64,000 bases of DNA. Source: Homoserinimonas sp044769865. GTDB taxonomy: Bacteria; Actinomycetota; Actinomycetes; Actinomycetales; Microbacteriaceae. Every line of letters starts with the position of its first letter. The stretch's first letter is position 1. Below the pieces are notes generated by a model. It saw only the letters and a list, made by a program, of their open reading frames with translations, had not been told where the DNA came from and did no database searches. Where the stretch lies: assembly GCF_044769865.1 (NCBI RefSeq), contig NZ_JBIZWA010000001.1:1488001-1552000 (forward strand), written 5' to 3'. The position numbers and the translations under genes are program-made. Shown piece by piece: positions 1-7,910 of this stretch.

Positions 1-390
1 ATGGATATCCTTCAGTGCGCCCTCAAGGTGCGGCGCGTCGAGGGCGCCGTTCCAGCCGACGAGCACGGCAGCGGCACCCACGAAGGAGTGCAGCAGGGCG
101 ATGAGCTCGGGCATGCCCGTCATCTCGACGACGCGTGCGCGCCAGAGGCCGATCACGGCGCCGACGATCATCACGACGACGAGGATGCCGAGGCCGAGCA
201 TGCCGGCTGGGCTGTCCCAGGCGTTCTGCACGGCGATGACACCGGTTGCGATGAGCGCGATCGCCATACCGGCGATGCCGAACGTGACGCCGCGGCGGGC
301 CGTCTCGTGCTTGCTCAGCCCAGCGAGGCTGAGGATGAACAACAGTGCGGCGATCAGGTACGCCGCCCCCGCGATTGTGGTGGCGCTCAC
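1..390 (-). CDS. pntB: NAD(P) transhydrogenase subunit beta, N-terminal part (cut by window edge)
   Basis: Membrane subunit of the proton-translocating transhydrogenase, which moves hydride between NADH and NADP+ using the proton gradient. Only the first 130 codons lie in the window. They begin VSATTIAGAAYLIAALLFILSLAGLS and contain four hydrophobic segments with the typical HETARRG and SFVGAAAVLVGWN stretches of PntB. The GTG start overlaps the TGA of pntA (GTGA), so the two subunits are probably translationally coupled. The C-terminal NADP-binding domain is outside the window. Identification is strong because of both sequence and the pntA neighbour. Confidence 0.93.
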   Translation of the reverse strand, partial: MSATTIAGAAYLIAALLFILSLAGLSKHETARRGVTFGIAGMAIALIATGVIAVQNAWDSPAGMLGLGILVVVMIVGAVIGLWRARVVEMTGMPELIALLHSFVGAAAVLVGWNGALDAPHLEGALKDIH

Positions 391-1925
391 TGCTGGGCTC
401 CCTTCGAGAACATGCTGAGCATTCGACGGGTCACCGCGAAGCCACCGAACACGTTGATGCTGGCCACGAGCACGGCGATGCCGGCGAGGATCTGCACGAC
501 GAGGTTCTCGGAACCGAGCTGCAGGATCGCGCCGACAATGATGATGCCCGAGATCGCATTCGTCACGCTCATGAGCGGGGTGTGGAGGGCGTGTGCGACC
601 TTACCGATGACGTAGAAGCCGACGACGACCGAGAGCGCCAGCACCGTGAAGTGCTGTGGCAGCGGCTCGGGCGCGACCGCGACCACGAAGAACAAGAGGG
701 CGATGCCGAGGCCGTAGAGCGTGTACTTCGCTCCCGCCGACATCTTCTTCTTTTCCTTGGCGGGCTCGACGGATGCCTCGGGCGCCTTCGCGGGCGCGGC
801 CGAGACCTGCGCGGGGGGCGGAGGCCAGGTGCCCTCGCCGTTGCGCACCACCGTGACGGAGCGCTGCACGATGTCGTCGAAGTCGATCGTGAGCTGCCCG
901 TCCTTGCCGGGGGTGAGGAGTTTCAGCAGGTTGAGCAGGTTGGTGCCGTAGAGCTGCGAGGCCTGGGCGGGAAGACGCCCGGCCAGGTCGGTGTAGCCCA
1001 GGATGATCACGCCGTTGTCGGTGACGACGCGCTCGCCGGCGACCGAGCCCTCGACGTTGCCGCCGGAACCCGCCGCCATGTCGACGATCACGCTGCCCGG
1101 CTTCATGGTTGCGACATCCGCCGCCGTGATCAGCCGCGGCGCAGGCCGCCCGGGGATCTGGGCGGTCGTGATGATGATGTCGACCTCAGCCGCCTGCTCG
1201 GAGTAGATCTCGGCAGCTCGCCGGTCGTAGTCCTCGCTCGTGGCCTTGGCGTAGCCGTCGGTGGACTGCTCCACCTCGACCTCGACCTTGAGGTACTCGC
1301 CACCGATGGACTTGACCTGGTCGGCGACCTCGGGGCGCGGGTCGGTCGCGCGCACGATCGCGCCGAGGCTCGATGCGGCGCCGATCGCGGCAAGTCCGGC
1401 GACACCGGCGCCCGCGACGAGCACCTTGGCGGGCGGAACCTTGCCCGCCGCCGTCACCTGTCCCGTGAAGAACCAACCGAACTCGTGGGCCGCCTCGACG
1501 ACGGCACGGTAGCCGGAGATGTTCGCCATCGATGACAGCACGTCCATCGACTGGGCGCGCGAGATGCGGGGCACGGCGTCCATGGCGAGGGCGGTGATGC
1601 CGCGGGTCTCGAGCGACTCGCGAATCTCGGGGCGGAGCCCGGGCGCAAGCAGGCCGATGAGCGTGGCTCCGTCGGCGAGCAGTGCGACCTCATCCGGCGT
1701 CGGCGCCTCGACCTTCAACACGATGTCTGAGGCCCAGGCGGTGGCGCGGTCGACGACCTGCGCTCCTGCCGCGACGTATGCCGGATCTGCGAATGACGCT
1801 GACGCGCCAGCTCCCGATTCCACGACGACCTCGTACCCGAGCTGGATCAGCTTGGGGACTGTCTGCGGCGTCGCCGAGACTCTCGTCTCCTTGTCGCGCT
1901 CGGTGACAATACCGATGCGTGCCAT
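387..1925 (-). CDS. pntA: Re/Si-specific NAD(P)+ transhydrogenase subunit alpha
   Basis: NAD(H)-binding subunit (512 aa) of the proton-translocating transhydrogenase, which supplies NADPH. The N-terminal 370 residues form the alanine-dehydrogenase-like NAD domain, with KETRVSATP near residue 12, the nucleotide loop VAGAGVAGLAAIGAA near 170 and the ITTAQIPGRPAP loop near 253. An Ala/Pro/Lys linker leads to a C-terminal membrane domain with about four transmembrane segments. The subunit is therefore the fused alpha1-alpha2 form seen in E. coli rather than the split form of some bacteria. An AGAGAGGAAG ribosome site precedes the ATG. It overlaps pntB by four bases. Confidence 0.96.
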   Translation of the reverse strand: MARIGIVTERDKETRVSATPQTVPKLIQLGYEVVVESGAGASASFADPAYVAAGAQVVDRATAWASDIVLKVEAPTPDEVALLADGATLIGLLAPGLRPEIRESLETRGITALAMDAVPRISRAQSMDVLSSMANISGYRAVVEAAHEFGWFFTGQVTAAGKVPPAKVLVAGAGVAGLAAIGAASSLGAIVRATDPRPEVADQVKSIGGEYLKVEVEVEQSTDGYAKATSEDYDRRAAEIYSEQAAEVDIIITTAQIPGRPAPRLITAADVATMKPGSVIVDMAAGSGGNVEGSVAGERVVTDNGVIILGYTDLAGRLPAQASQLYGTNLLNLLKLLTPGKDGQLTIDFDDIVQRSVTVVRNGEGTWPPPPAQVSAAPAKAPEASVEPAKEKKKMSAGAKYTLYGLGIALLFFVVAVAPEPLPQHFTVLALSVVVGFYVIGKVAHALHTPLMSVTNAISGIIIVGAILQLGSENLVVQILAGIAVLVASINVFGGFAVTRRMLSMFSKGAQQ

Positions 1926-2405
1926 GCAACTTCCTCTCTGAAATCACCGCGGCGCCCGATCCTTCCGGCACCCTAGAAGAACCTAGTGGTGGATGAATTC
2001 CGTTCTGGGCATACGCAACACGGGTGCGTGCGCAACCTCGGTGGCGCCTCTGGTTGGTGGTTGGTGGAGTCCAATGCCCCTGAAGGTCTCGGCGGGACTG
2101 GCCCCGGAGAGTCAGTGTGGCGTACTCGCGAGCGCGAGATGATCATCTGACGCCCGAAAAGGTCTCAAAGTCGGCCGCGGTTGCCGAAAATCAAAAGAAT
2201 TGCGGTTCTTCTCGGGCCATGCGGACTCTCGGCGGCGAAGGCTTGACGTCCAGATGAGCTTTCGGTTCGTCAGGGTGCGGCTTTTCTCGCGCCTCTGTGT
2301 GCGCCGAGGGTCTCAACGTCGGTGTCGGTGTCGATCGGCAGGCCTCGACCTGTGAACGTCGTGCAAATCGTTGAATGCTCAGGCGCGCGGTGGCACGGTG
2401 GCGGC
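1926..2405. other. Intergenic region between pntA and the alcohol dehydrogenase gene
   Basis: This 480-base divergent intergenic region contains no convincing gene. Open frames exist but have Arg/Pro/His-rich translations and no ribosome site. It must hold the promoters of pntA and of the dehydrogenase gene; TAGGGT/TAGGTT hexamers near 1970-1990 on the minus strand are possible -10 elements for pntA, but none has a convincing -35 partner. A TTGACG at 2243-2248 has no matching -10. A short GGTTGGT direct repeat lies near 2052-2068. No terminator-like hairpin was seen. Confidence 0.6.
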
Positions 2406-3518
2406 ATGAAGATCCAGGCACTTGTCGTTGAAGAGCAGGACGCGGCATTCGAGCAGCAGGAGGTCGAGCTTGAGGCACCAGGCAGGGGTGAGGCGCTCGT
2501 GCGCATCGCCGCGGTGGGGGTGTGCCACACCGACCTGATCTCCCGCGAGGGCGACATGGGAGTCACCTTCCCCGCGATCCTCGGCCATGAGGGCGCCGGC
2601 GTCGTGGAGCAGGTCGGCGAGGGGGTCACGCAGGTCTCCGTCGGCGACAAGGTCATCATCGGGTGGCCGTCGTGTGGCGAGTGCCGCAACTGCCTCGACG
2701 GGGAACCCCGCTACTGCCTGCGCACGGGCGACGCGCTCGTGTCAGGGCGACGCTTCAAGGGCGAGCAGTCGGGCACGAGTGCGTACAGCCGCGATGGCGA
2801 GACGATCAGTGGTCACTTCTTCGGCCAGTCGTCGTTCGCCACCTATTCGCTGACGAGGGCGGATGCGCTGGTCAAGGTGCCAGGCGACACCCCCGTCGAG
2901 CTGGTGGGGCCACTCGCGTGCGGCCTCGGCACGGGCGCCGGTGCCGTGCTGAATGAAGCGCGGCCCAGGCTCGGCGACTCAGTGCTCATCGTGGGCGTCG
3001 GGGCGGTCGGCCTCGCCGCGATCATGGCAGCGACGAACACGGGCGCCACGACGATCATCGCCGCCGACGTGCACGACAACCGTCTCGAGATGGCCCGCGA
3101 GTTCGGCGCGACTCACACGATCAACTCCCGCGACAACGACCTCGTCGAGGAGGTCGCGAAGATCACTGGGTCAACCGTCGACTTCGCCTACGACTGCACG
3201 GGCGTCATCCCCGTCATCGAGAAGATGGCCGAGACGGTCGGCATGCTTGGAACCCTTGTGCTCATCGGCGGTGCCCCCGCCGGGGCGCGGTTCTCACTCG
3301 ACCACCTCAGCACGCTGTGGGGCAAGCGGGTCGTCGGTGTGCTCGGCGGTGGAGGGCGCTCCGGCCAGCTCATCCCGGCGCTCGTCGAGCTCTACAAGCA
3401 GGGCCGCTTCCCCTTCGACAAACTGGTCAAGTTCTACGAGTTCGACCAGATCGAGCAGGCGCTCGCCGACTCCAAGTCGGGCGAGGTGATCAAGCCGATC
3501 CTGCGCCTGCCGCAGTAG
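2406..3518 (+). CDS. Zinc-dependent NAD-type alcohol dehydrogenase (medium-chain, aryl/benzyl-alcohol-like)
   Basis: Medium-chain zinc alcohol dehydrogenase of 370 aa, probably oxidising an alcohol to an aldehyde with NAD+. Catalytic zinc ligands are Cys40, His61 (with Glu62 in GHEGAG) and Cys172. The structural zinc site is complete with Cys90, Cys93, Cys96 and Cys104. The Rossmann motif GVGAVG is at 197-202, and Asp221 after the second strand suggests NAD over NADP. The overall pattern resembles aryl- or benzyl-alcohol dehydrogenases, but the substrate cannot be read. The ATG at 2406 gives the normal N-terminus MKIQALVVEE; an in-frame start 84 bases upstream adds an unrelated extension. The upstream ribosome site is weak. 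It converges on glcB through a shared terminator. Confidence 0.9.
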   Translation: MKIQALVVEEQDAAFEQQEVELEAPGRGEALVRIAAVGVCHTDLISREGDMGVTFPAILGHEGAGVVEQVGEGVTQVSVGDKVIIGWPSCGECRNCLDGEPRYCLRTGDALVSGRRFKGEQSGTSAYSRDGETISGHFFGQSSFATYSLTRADALVKVPGDTPVELVGPLACGLGTGAGAVLNEARPRLGDSVLIVGVGAVGLAAIMAATNTGATTIIAADVHDNRLEMAREFGATHTINSRDNDLVEEVAKITGSTVDFAYDCTGVIPVIEKMAETVGMLGTLVLIGGAPAGARFSLDHLSTLWGKRVVGVLGGGGRSGQLIPALVELYKQGRFPFDKLVKFYEFDQIEQALADSKSGEVIKPILRLPQ

Positions 3519-3531
3519 GGGCGCAGCAACA

Positions 3532-3567
3532 AGGAGGGGCCCGGCTCGCGCGAGCCGGGCCTCTCCT
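3532..3567. terminator. Bidirectional hairpin terminator between adh and glcB
   Basis: A 17-base stem with one mismatch (outer AGGAG/CTCCT, inner GGCCCGGCTCG) closes on a two-base CG centre, lying exactly between the convergent stops of the alcohol dehydrogenase and malate synthase genes. It has only short U runs on either side, but the stem strength and position support a shared terminator. Confidence 0.8.
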
Positions 3568-3576
3568 GTGTCGCGG

Positions 3577-5736
3577 TTAGACCAGGTTGGCGGCCTTCTT
3601 GCGGCGACGCAGCTCGTGCAGGATCGGTTCCGTGTAGCCGCTCGGCTGAGCGGCGCCCTCGACGATGAGCCGACGTGCGGCCTCCCGCGCGATGTTGTTG
3701 GCCGAGTTCTTCGTCAGTTGCTCATAGAAGGGGTCGCCCGCGTTCTGCTCGTCGACGACGATCGAGTACTTGTCGATCGCCTCATCGATCTGGGCTTCCG
3801 TGATCACGCCGTGCGCGAGCCAGTTGGCGAGCAGCTGGCTCGAGATGCGGAGGGTCGCGCGGTCTTCCATGAGGGCGACGCCGTGGATGTCGGGCACCTT
3901 CGAGCATCCGACGCCCTGGTCGATCCAACGCACGACGTAACCGAGGATCGATTGCACGTTGTTGTTCACCTCGTTCTGCACGACCTCGGGCGTGAGTTCG
4001 TCGTCACCGGCGAGCGGTACCTGCAGCAGAACGTCGAGACTGTCGCCGCCGACCTTTGGCAGCGCCGCCCGCGCGGCGAAGGCGTCGCGGCGGTGGTAGT
4101 GCGTCGCATGCAGGGTCGCGGCGGTGGGGGAGGGAACCCAGGCGGTGGATGCCCCGGCCTCGACATGCGCGCCCTTCTGTTCGAGCATGTCGGCCATGAG
4201 GTCGGGCATCGCCCACATGCCCTTGCCGATCTGGCCGCGGCCGTCGAGCCCGGTGTCGACACCGATGCCGACATTGCGCGCCTCGTAGACCTTCATGAAC
4301 GGCTGCGCGCGCATGGTGCTCTTGGGTGCGAGCGGCCCCGCCTGCATGGAGGTGTGGATCTCGTCGCCCGTGCGGTCGAGGAAGCCCGTGTTGATGAAGA
4401 CGACACGATCGGATGCCGCGGCGATGCAGGCCGCCAGGTTGGCCGAGGTGCGGCGCTCCTCATCCATGATGCCGACCTTGAGCGTGCGGGCCGGCAGGCC
4501 GAGCAGCTCCTCGACGGCACCGAAGAGGCGCACGGCGAAGGCGACCTCGTCGGGCCCGTGCATCTTGGGCTTCACGATGTACATCGATCCCGTGCGGGAG
4601 TTGCCGCCCGCCCCGTCGCCCTCAAGGTCGGCGAGCGAGCCGAGCGCCGTCATGATGGCGTCGAGGATGCCCTCGAAGACCTCATTGCCCGCGGCATCCT
4701 TCACCGCATCGGTGCGCATGAGGTGGCCGACGTTGCGGATGAAGAGCGTCGAACGGCCCGGAAGGGTGAGCGTCGAACCGTCGGCGGCGGTGTAGTCGCG
4801 GTCCTCCGCAAGCACGCGGGTGAAGGAGCTGCCGCCCTTGCTGACCTCCTCCGAGAGACTTCGGTCCATGAGGCCGCGCCAGTTGCGGTAGCCGAGCGAC
4901 TTGTCCTCGGCGTCGACCGCGGCGACGGAATCCTCGAGGTCCATGATCGTCGTGATGGCGGATTCGAGCACGATGTCCTGCACGCCCGCGGCATCCGTTG
5001 ATCCGATGGCGCCGTCGCGGTCGATGACGATCTCGACGTGCAGCCCGTTGTGCTTCAGTAGCACGCGGGAGGGGGCGGATGCTTCGCCCACGTAGCCGGC
5101 GAAGGCATCCGTCGTCGAGGTGGTGCCGTCGAGCTCGACCACCAGACGGCCGCCCTCGACGCGGTAGGCGGTCGCCTGGGCGTGCGAACCCTCCGTGAGG
5201 GGGGCGACGAGGTCGAGCAGCTCGCGGCCGCGGGCGATCACCTGGGCGCCGCGGGCCTCGTTGTAGCCCTTGCCGGGGGCCAGCTCGCCCTCCGTGCTGA
5301 TCGCATCCGTGCCGTAGAGCGCATCGTAGTAGGAGCCCCAGCGTGCGTTCGCGGCGTTGATCGCGAAGCGGGCGTTGAGCAGGGGCACGACCAGCTGCGG
5401 CCCGGCGATGCTCGCGATCTCGGCGTCGACGTTCTCGGTCGTGACCTGCGCCGAGGCGGGCTCGGGCTGCAGGTAGCCGATCTTCTCCAGGAAGGCGCGG
5501 TATTCGGCCGGGTTTGGCCGCCCGGGGTTCGCCCGGTGGTACTCGTCGATCTGCGCCTGCAGTTCGTCGCGCACACGCAGCAGCTGCTCGTTGACAGGGG
5601 TCAGGTCCCGGATGATTCGGCTCACGCCCTGCCAGAACGCCCCGCTGTCCCGGCCGAACGACGCGAGCGTCTCCTCGGCGAACTCGGCGATCTGCGGCGC
5701 AACCGAAAGGTCGCTCCTCGTGACGTAGGCGCTCAT
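3577..5736 (-). CDS. glcB: Malate synthase G
   Basis: Condenses glyoxylate with acetyl-CoA to give malate; cytoplasmic and monomeric. The 719-residue length matches the G isoform (about 720) and not the shorter A form. Diagnostic stretches include TTIMDLEDSVAAVDAEDK, RSTLFIRNVGHLMRTDAV, KVGIMDEERRTSANL, NTGFLDRTGDEIHT and the C-terminal EDRATLRISSQ that carries the catalytic aspartate. No isocitrate lyase is nearby, so glyoxylate may come from glycolate, purines or an unlinked glyoxylate shunt. A GGGGAG ribosome site precedes the ATG. It is divergent from an IclR regulator gene with an overlapping operator array, so it is probably regulated by that protein. Confidence 0.97.
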   Translation of the reverse strand: MSAYVTRSDLSVAPQIAEFAEETLASFGRDSGAFWQGVSRIIRDLTPVNEQLLRVRDELQAQIDEYHRANPGRPNPAEYRAFLEKIGYLQPEPASAQVTTENVDAEIASIAGPQLVVPLLNARFAINAANARWGSYYDALYGTDAISTEGELAPGKGYNEARGAQVIARGRELLDLVAPLTEGSHAQATAYRVEGGRLVVELDGTTSTTDAFAGYVGEASAPSRVLLKHNGLHVEIVIDRDGAIGSTDAAGVQDIVLESAITTIMDLEDSVAAVDAEDKSLGYRNWRGLMDRSLSEEVSKGGSSFTRVLAEDRDYTAADGSTLTLPGRSTLFIRNVGHLMRTDAVKDAAGNEVFEGILDAIMTALGSLADLEGDGAGGNSRTGSMYIVKPKMHGPDEVAFAVRLFGAVEELLGLPARTLKVGIMDEERRTSANLAACIAAASDRVVFINTGFLDRTGDEIHTSMQAGPLAPKSTMRAQPFMKVYEARNVGIGVDTGLDGRGQIGKGMWAMPDLMADMLEQKGAHVEAGASTAWVPSPTAATLHATHYHRRDAFAARAALPKVGGDSLDVLLQVPLAGDDELTPEVVQNEVNNNVQSILGYVVRWIDQGVGCSKVPDIHGVALMEDRATLRISSQLLANWLAHGVITEAQIDEAIDKYSIVVDEQNAGDPFYEQLTKNSANNIAREAARRLIVEGAAQPSGYTEPILHELRRRKKAANLV

Positions 5737-5792
5737 GCGTCTCCCCTTCGTGGCTCGGTGGTGGTGCTGGTTACCCTAGGCTTCGAGTCGCA

Positions 5793-5825
5793 GGAATGGG
5801 GCATCCATTCCATGATGTGGAATGG
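5793..5825. promoter_or_regulatory. Triple half-site operator upstream of the IclR gene and glcB
   Basis: Three alternating half-sites occur in a row: GGAATGG (5793-5799), CCATTCCA (5805-5812) and TGGAATGG (5818-5825), each separated by exactly five bases. They form two inverted repeats sharing the central half. The last half ends eight bases before the GTG start of the IclR gene, as expected for autorepression. A possible glcB -10 (TAGGGT on the minus strand, about 5774-5779) lies just beyond. Binding by the adjacent IclR protein is inferred. Confidence 0.75.
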
Positions 5826-5833
5826 GGTGAATC

Positions 5834-6592
5834 GTGCCGCAGGAGCCCAGCGGAGTCCAGTCGGTCGTACGGGCGTTCAGGGTGCTCGAGGCGCTCGCCG
5901 ATGCACCCGGCGATGCGACGGTGGCGGATGTCGCATCCCGAGCCGAGCTCGCCCCCTCGACGACGCACCGGCTCCTCGCCACGCTCACCTCGCTCGGCTA
6001 TGCCCGCCAGACGGACGACCGTCGCTACGCCCTCGGCCCCGCCCTCATCACGCTGGGAAGCCGGGCGACGCCACAGGCCGCCGTCATCGCGGGGCCCGTG
6101 CTCGAGGAGCTCGAGCGGGCAACCGAGGAGACCGCGAACCTCGCCGTGCTCGACGGCGACCTGGTGGCATACGTGGCGCAGCGGGCATCCCGCCACCACA
6201 TGCGCATGTTCACCGAGGCGGGACGGCGGGTGCTGCCGCACGCGAGCGGGGTCGGCAAGGCGATCCTCGCGACGCTGCCGCAACAGCGGGTGACCGATCT
6301 TGTGCGGCGCACGGGAATGCCGCGCTTCACCGACTCGACCCTGACAAGCGAGACGGCGCTGCTGGACGATCTCCGCGAGTCGCGGCGTCGGGGCTTCACG
6401 ATCGACGATGGGGAGCAGGAGGTCGGCGTGCGGTGCATCGCGATGGCCGTGCCAGGCGCGCCCGTGCCGACGGCCGTCTCGATCTCGGGGCCCGCGGCGC
6501 GCATCAGCGACGCCTCGCTCCCTGCCGCCGTCGAAGCGCTGACGGATGCCGCGGCTCGCCTTGGTGCGCTGCTGGGCGCCTCGCGACCCTGA
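5834..6592 (+). CDS. IclR-family transcriptional regulator
   Basis: DNA-binding regulator of 252 aa. Residues 8-65 hold the winged helix-turn-helix (VVRAFRVLEALAD, then TVADVASRAELAPSTTHRLLATL), followed by the IclR effector domain with HASGVGKAILATLP near 136-150 and GFTIDDGEQEVGVRCIAMAV near 198-217. Such regulators commonly sense small acids, including glyoxylate and pyruvate. The gene is divergent from malate synthase G and its start lies eight bases after a symmetric operator array, so self-control and control of glcB are likely. The start is GTG at 5834. Its stop abuts the stop of the convergent acyl-CoA dehydrogenase gene with no spacer. Confidence 0.92.
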   Translation: MPQEPSGVQSVVRAFRVLEALADAPGDATVADVASRAELAPSTTHRLLATLTSLGYARQTDDRRYALGPALITLGSRATPQAAVIAGPVLEELERATEETANLAVLDGDLVAYVAQRASRHHMRMFTEAGRRVLPHASGVGKAILATLPQQRVTDLVRRTGMPRFTDSTLTSETALLDDLRESRRRGFTIDDGEQEVGVRCIAMAVPGAPVPTAVSISGPAARISDASLPAAVEALTDAAARLGALLGASRP

Positions 6593-7738
6593 CTACTTCG
6601 CACCAGCGAGCAGCTGCCGCGCGATCACGAGCTTCTGCACCTCGCTCGTGCCCTCGTAGATGCGGAACAGCCGCGCCGCGCGGTAGAACCGCTCGACCGG
6701 CACGCTGCGCATGTAGCCGAGCCCGCCGTGCACCTGCACGCCGCGGTCGGCGACGCGGCCGAGCATCTCGCTCGCGAAGAGTTTGGCCGAGGAGGGGCCG
6801 AGCTTGCGGTCCTCGCCCGTGTCGTAGCGGCGCGCGACGCCGAGCACCATCTCGCGTGCGGCGAGCAGCTCGGCGTAGGACTCGGCGAGCATGGCCTGCA
6901 CGAGCTGGAACGTTCCGATCGCCTTCCCGCCCTGCTTGGCCTCGGCGGCATAGGCAACGGACTCGTCGAGGATGCGCTGCGCCTGTCCAACGCAGATCGC
7001 CGCGATGTGCAGGCGGCCCTTCGCGAGGGATGCCATGGCCGCCTTGAAGCCGACCTCCTCGGCGCCGCCGACGAGTCGGTCGAGCCCGACGCGCACACCG
7101 TCGAAGAAGAGCTCCGAGGTCCAGGTGCCCTCCTGCCCCATCTTCTTGTCGTGCGGTCCGATCGTCACGCCTGCGGCATCCGCGTCGACAAGGAAGGCGG
7201 AGATGCCGGCGGAGCCCTTGGCGGATGCGTCGGTGCGGGCGAACACGACGAGCACCTGCGAGAGGTCCGCGTTGGTGATGAAGCGCTTCGACCCGGTGAT
7301 GACGTACTCGTCACCGTCGCGGACCGCCGTCGTGCGCATGCCGCTCGGGTCGGACCCCGCCTCGGCCTCGGTCAGGGCGAAGCACGCGATCGTCTCACCG
7401 CACGCGAGCCTCGGCAGCCACTCGGCCTTCTGTTCCTCGGTGCCGTAGTTCACGAGCACTTGGCCGGCGATGCCGTTGTTGGTGCCGAACATCGATCGGA
7501 AGGCGGGCGTCGTGTATCCGAGCTCGAAGGCGAGCTGCACCTCCTCGTGCATGCTGAGACCCAAGCCGCCGTACTCCTCGGGGAGCGAGAAGCCGAAGAG
7601 CCCCATTGCTGCCGCCTGCCGGCGCAACTCATCGGGGATCGCGTCGAGCTCCTCGATCTCCTCCTCCCGCGGAACCACCTGCTCGCGGATGAATTCGCGC
7701 ACGGTCTGGAGGATGTCGGTGAGTTCGTCGCTCTGCAT
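6593..7738 (-). CDS. Acyl-CoA dehydrogenase
   Basis: FAD enzyme that makes the 2,3-double bond of an acyl-CoA thioester and passes electrons to ETF. The 381-residue protein has the N-terminal helical domain (MQSDELTDILQTVREFI), first family signature CFALTEAEAGSDP near 130, and second signature QVHGGLGYMRS with RLFRIYEGTSEVQ near the C-terminus, whose glutamate is the usual catalytic base of short/medium-chain enzymes. The ATG at 7738 is preceded by an AAGGG site; a longer in-frame reading would run through an operator and is rejected. A palindromic TetR-type site lies 28 bases upstream. Chain-length specificity cannot be told. It stands alone, not in a beta-oxidation cluster. Confidence 0.93.
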   Translation of the reverse strand: MQSDELTDILQTVREFIREQVVPREEEIEELDAIPDELRRQAAAMGLFGFSLPEEYGGLGLSMHEEVQLAFELGYTTPAFRSMFGTNNGIAGQVLVNYGTEEQKAEWLPRLACGETIACFALTEAEAGSDPSGMRTTAVRDGDEYVITGSKRFITNADLSQVLVVFARTDASAKGSAGISAFLVDADAAGVTIGPHDKKMGQEGTWTSELFFDGVRVGLDRLVGGAEEVGFKAAMASLAKGRLHIAAICVGQAQRILDESVAYAAEAKQGGKAIGTFQLVQAMLAESYAELLAAREMVLGVARRYDTGEDRKLGPSSAKLFASEMLGRVADRGVQVHGGLGYMRSVPVERFYRAARLFRIYEGTSEVQKLVIARQLLAGAK

Positions 7739-7765
7739 GGGGACCCTTTCGCTTGGCGAAAAACA

Positions 7766-7781
7766 TACCGCTCGGTCGGTA
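7766..7781. promoter_or_regulatory. Palindromic TetR-type operator upstream of the acyl-CoA dehydrogenase
   Basis: The 16-base palindrome TACCG-N6-CGGTA, read on the gene strand as TACCGACCGAGCGGTA, resembles operators of TetR-family regulators of acyl-CoA and phenylacetate genes in actinobacteria. On the minus strand a TAGAAT hexamer (7800-7795) lies just before it and could be the -10 element, placing the operator just downstream of the start point, a typical roadblock position. The cognate repressor is not evident in the window. Confidence 0.55.
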
Positions 7782-7805
7782 CTGGCTGATCCCGATTCTA
7801 CGAAG

Positions 7806-7836
7806 AAGGCCCCGGGGCCGATGGTCCCGGGGCCTT
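7806..7836 (-). terminator. Hairpin terminator after the sigma factor gene
   Basis: A perfect 11-base stem (AAGGCCCCGGG / CCCGGGGCCTT) with a nine-base loop lies 75 bases after the sigma gene stop and before the acyl-CoA dehydrogenase promoter. Only a short pyrimidine tract (TTCTTCG) follows on the minus strand. Confidence 0.75.
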
Positions 7837-7910
7837 GTGAGGCGGGATGCTGACCCGAACAGCACCCTGCCGGAGAAGCGGTGGAGTCCCGAATCTCCAC
7901 CGCGGTGAGA

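Noticed and set aside
2191..2478. Small gene opposite the start of the alcohol dehydrogenase
   Set aside because: The translation is Pro/Arg/His-rich and has no ribosome site; it looks like a chance open frame.
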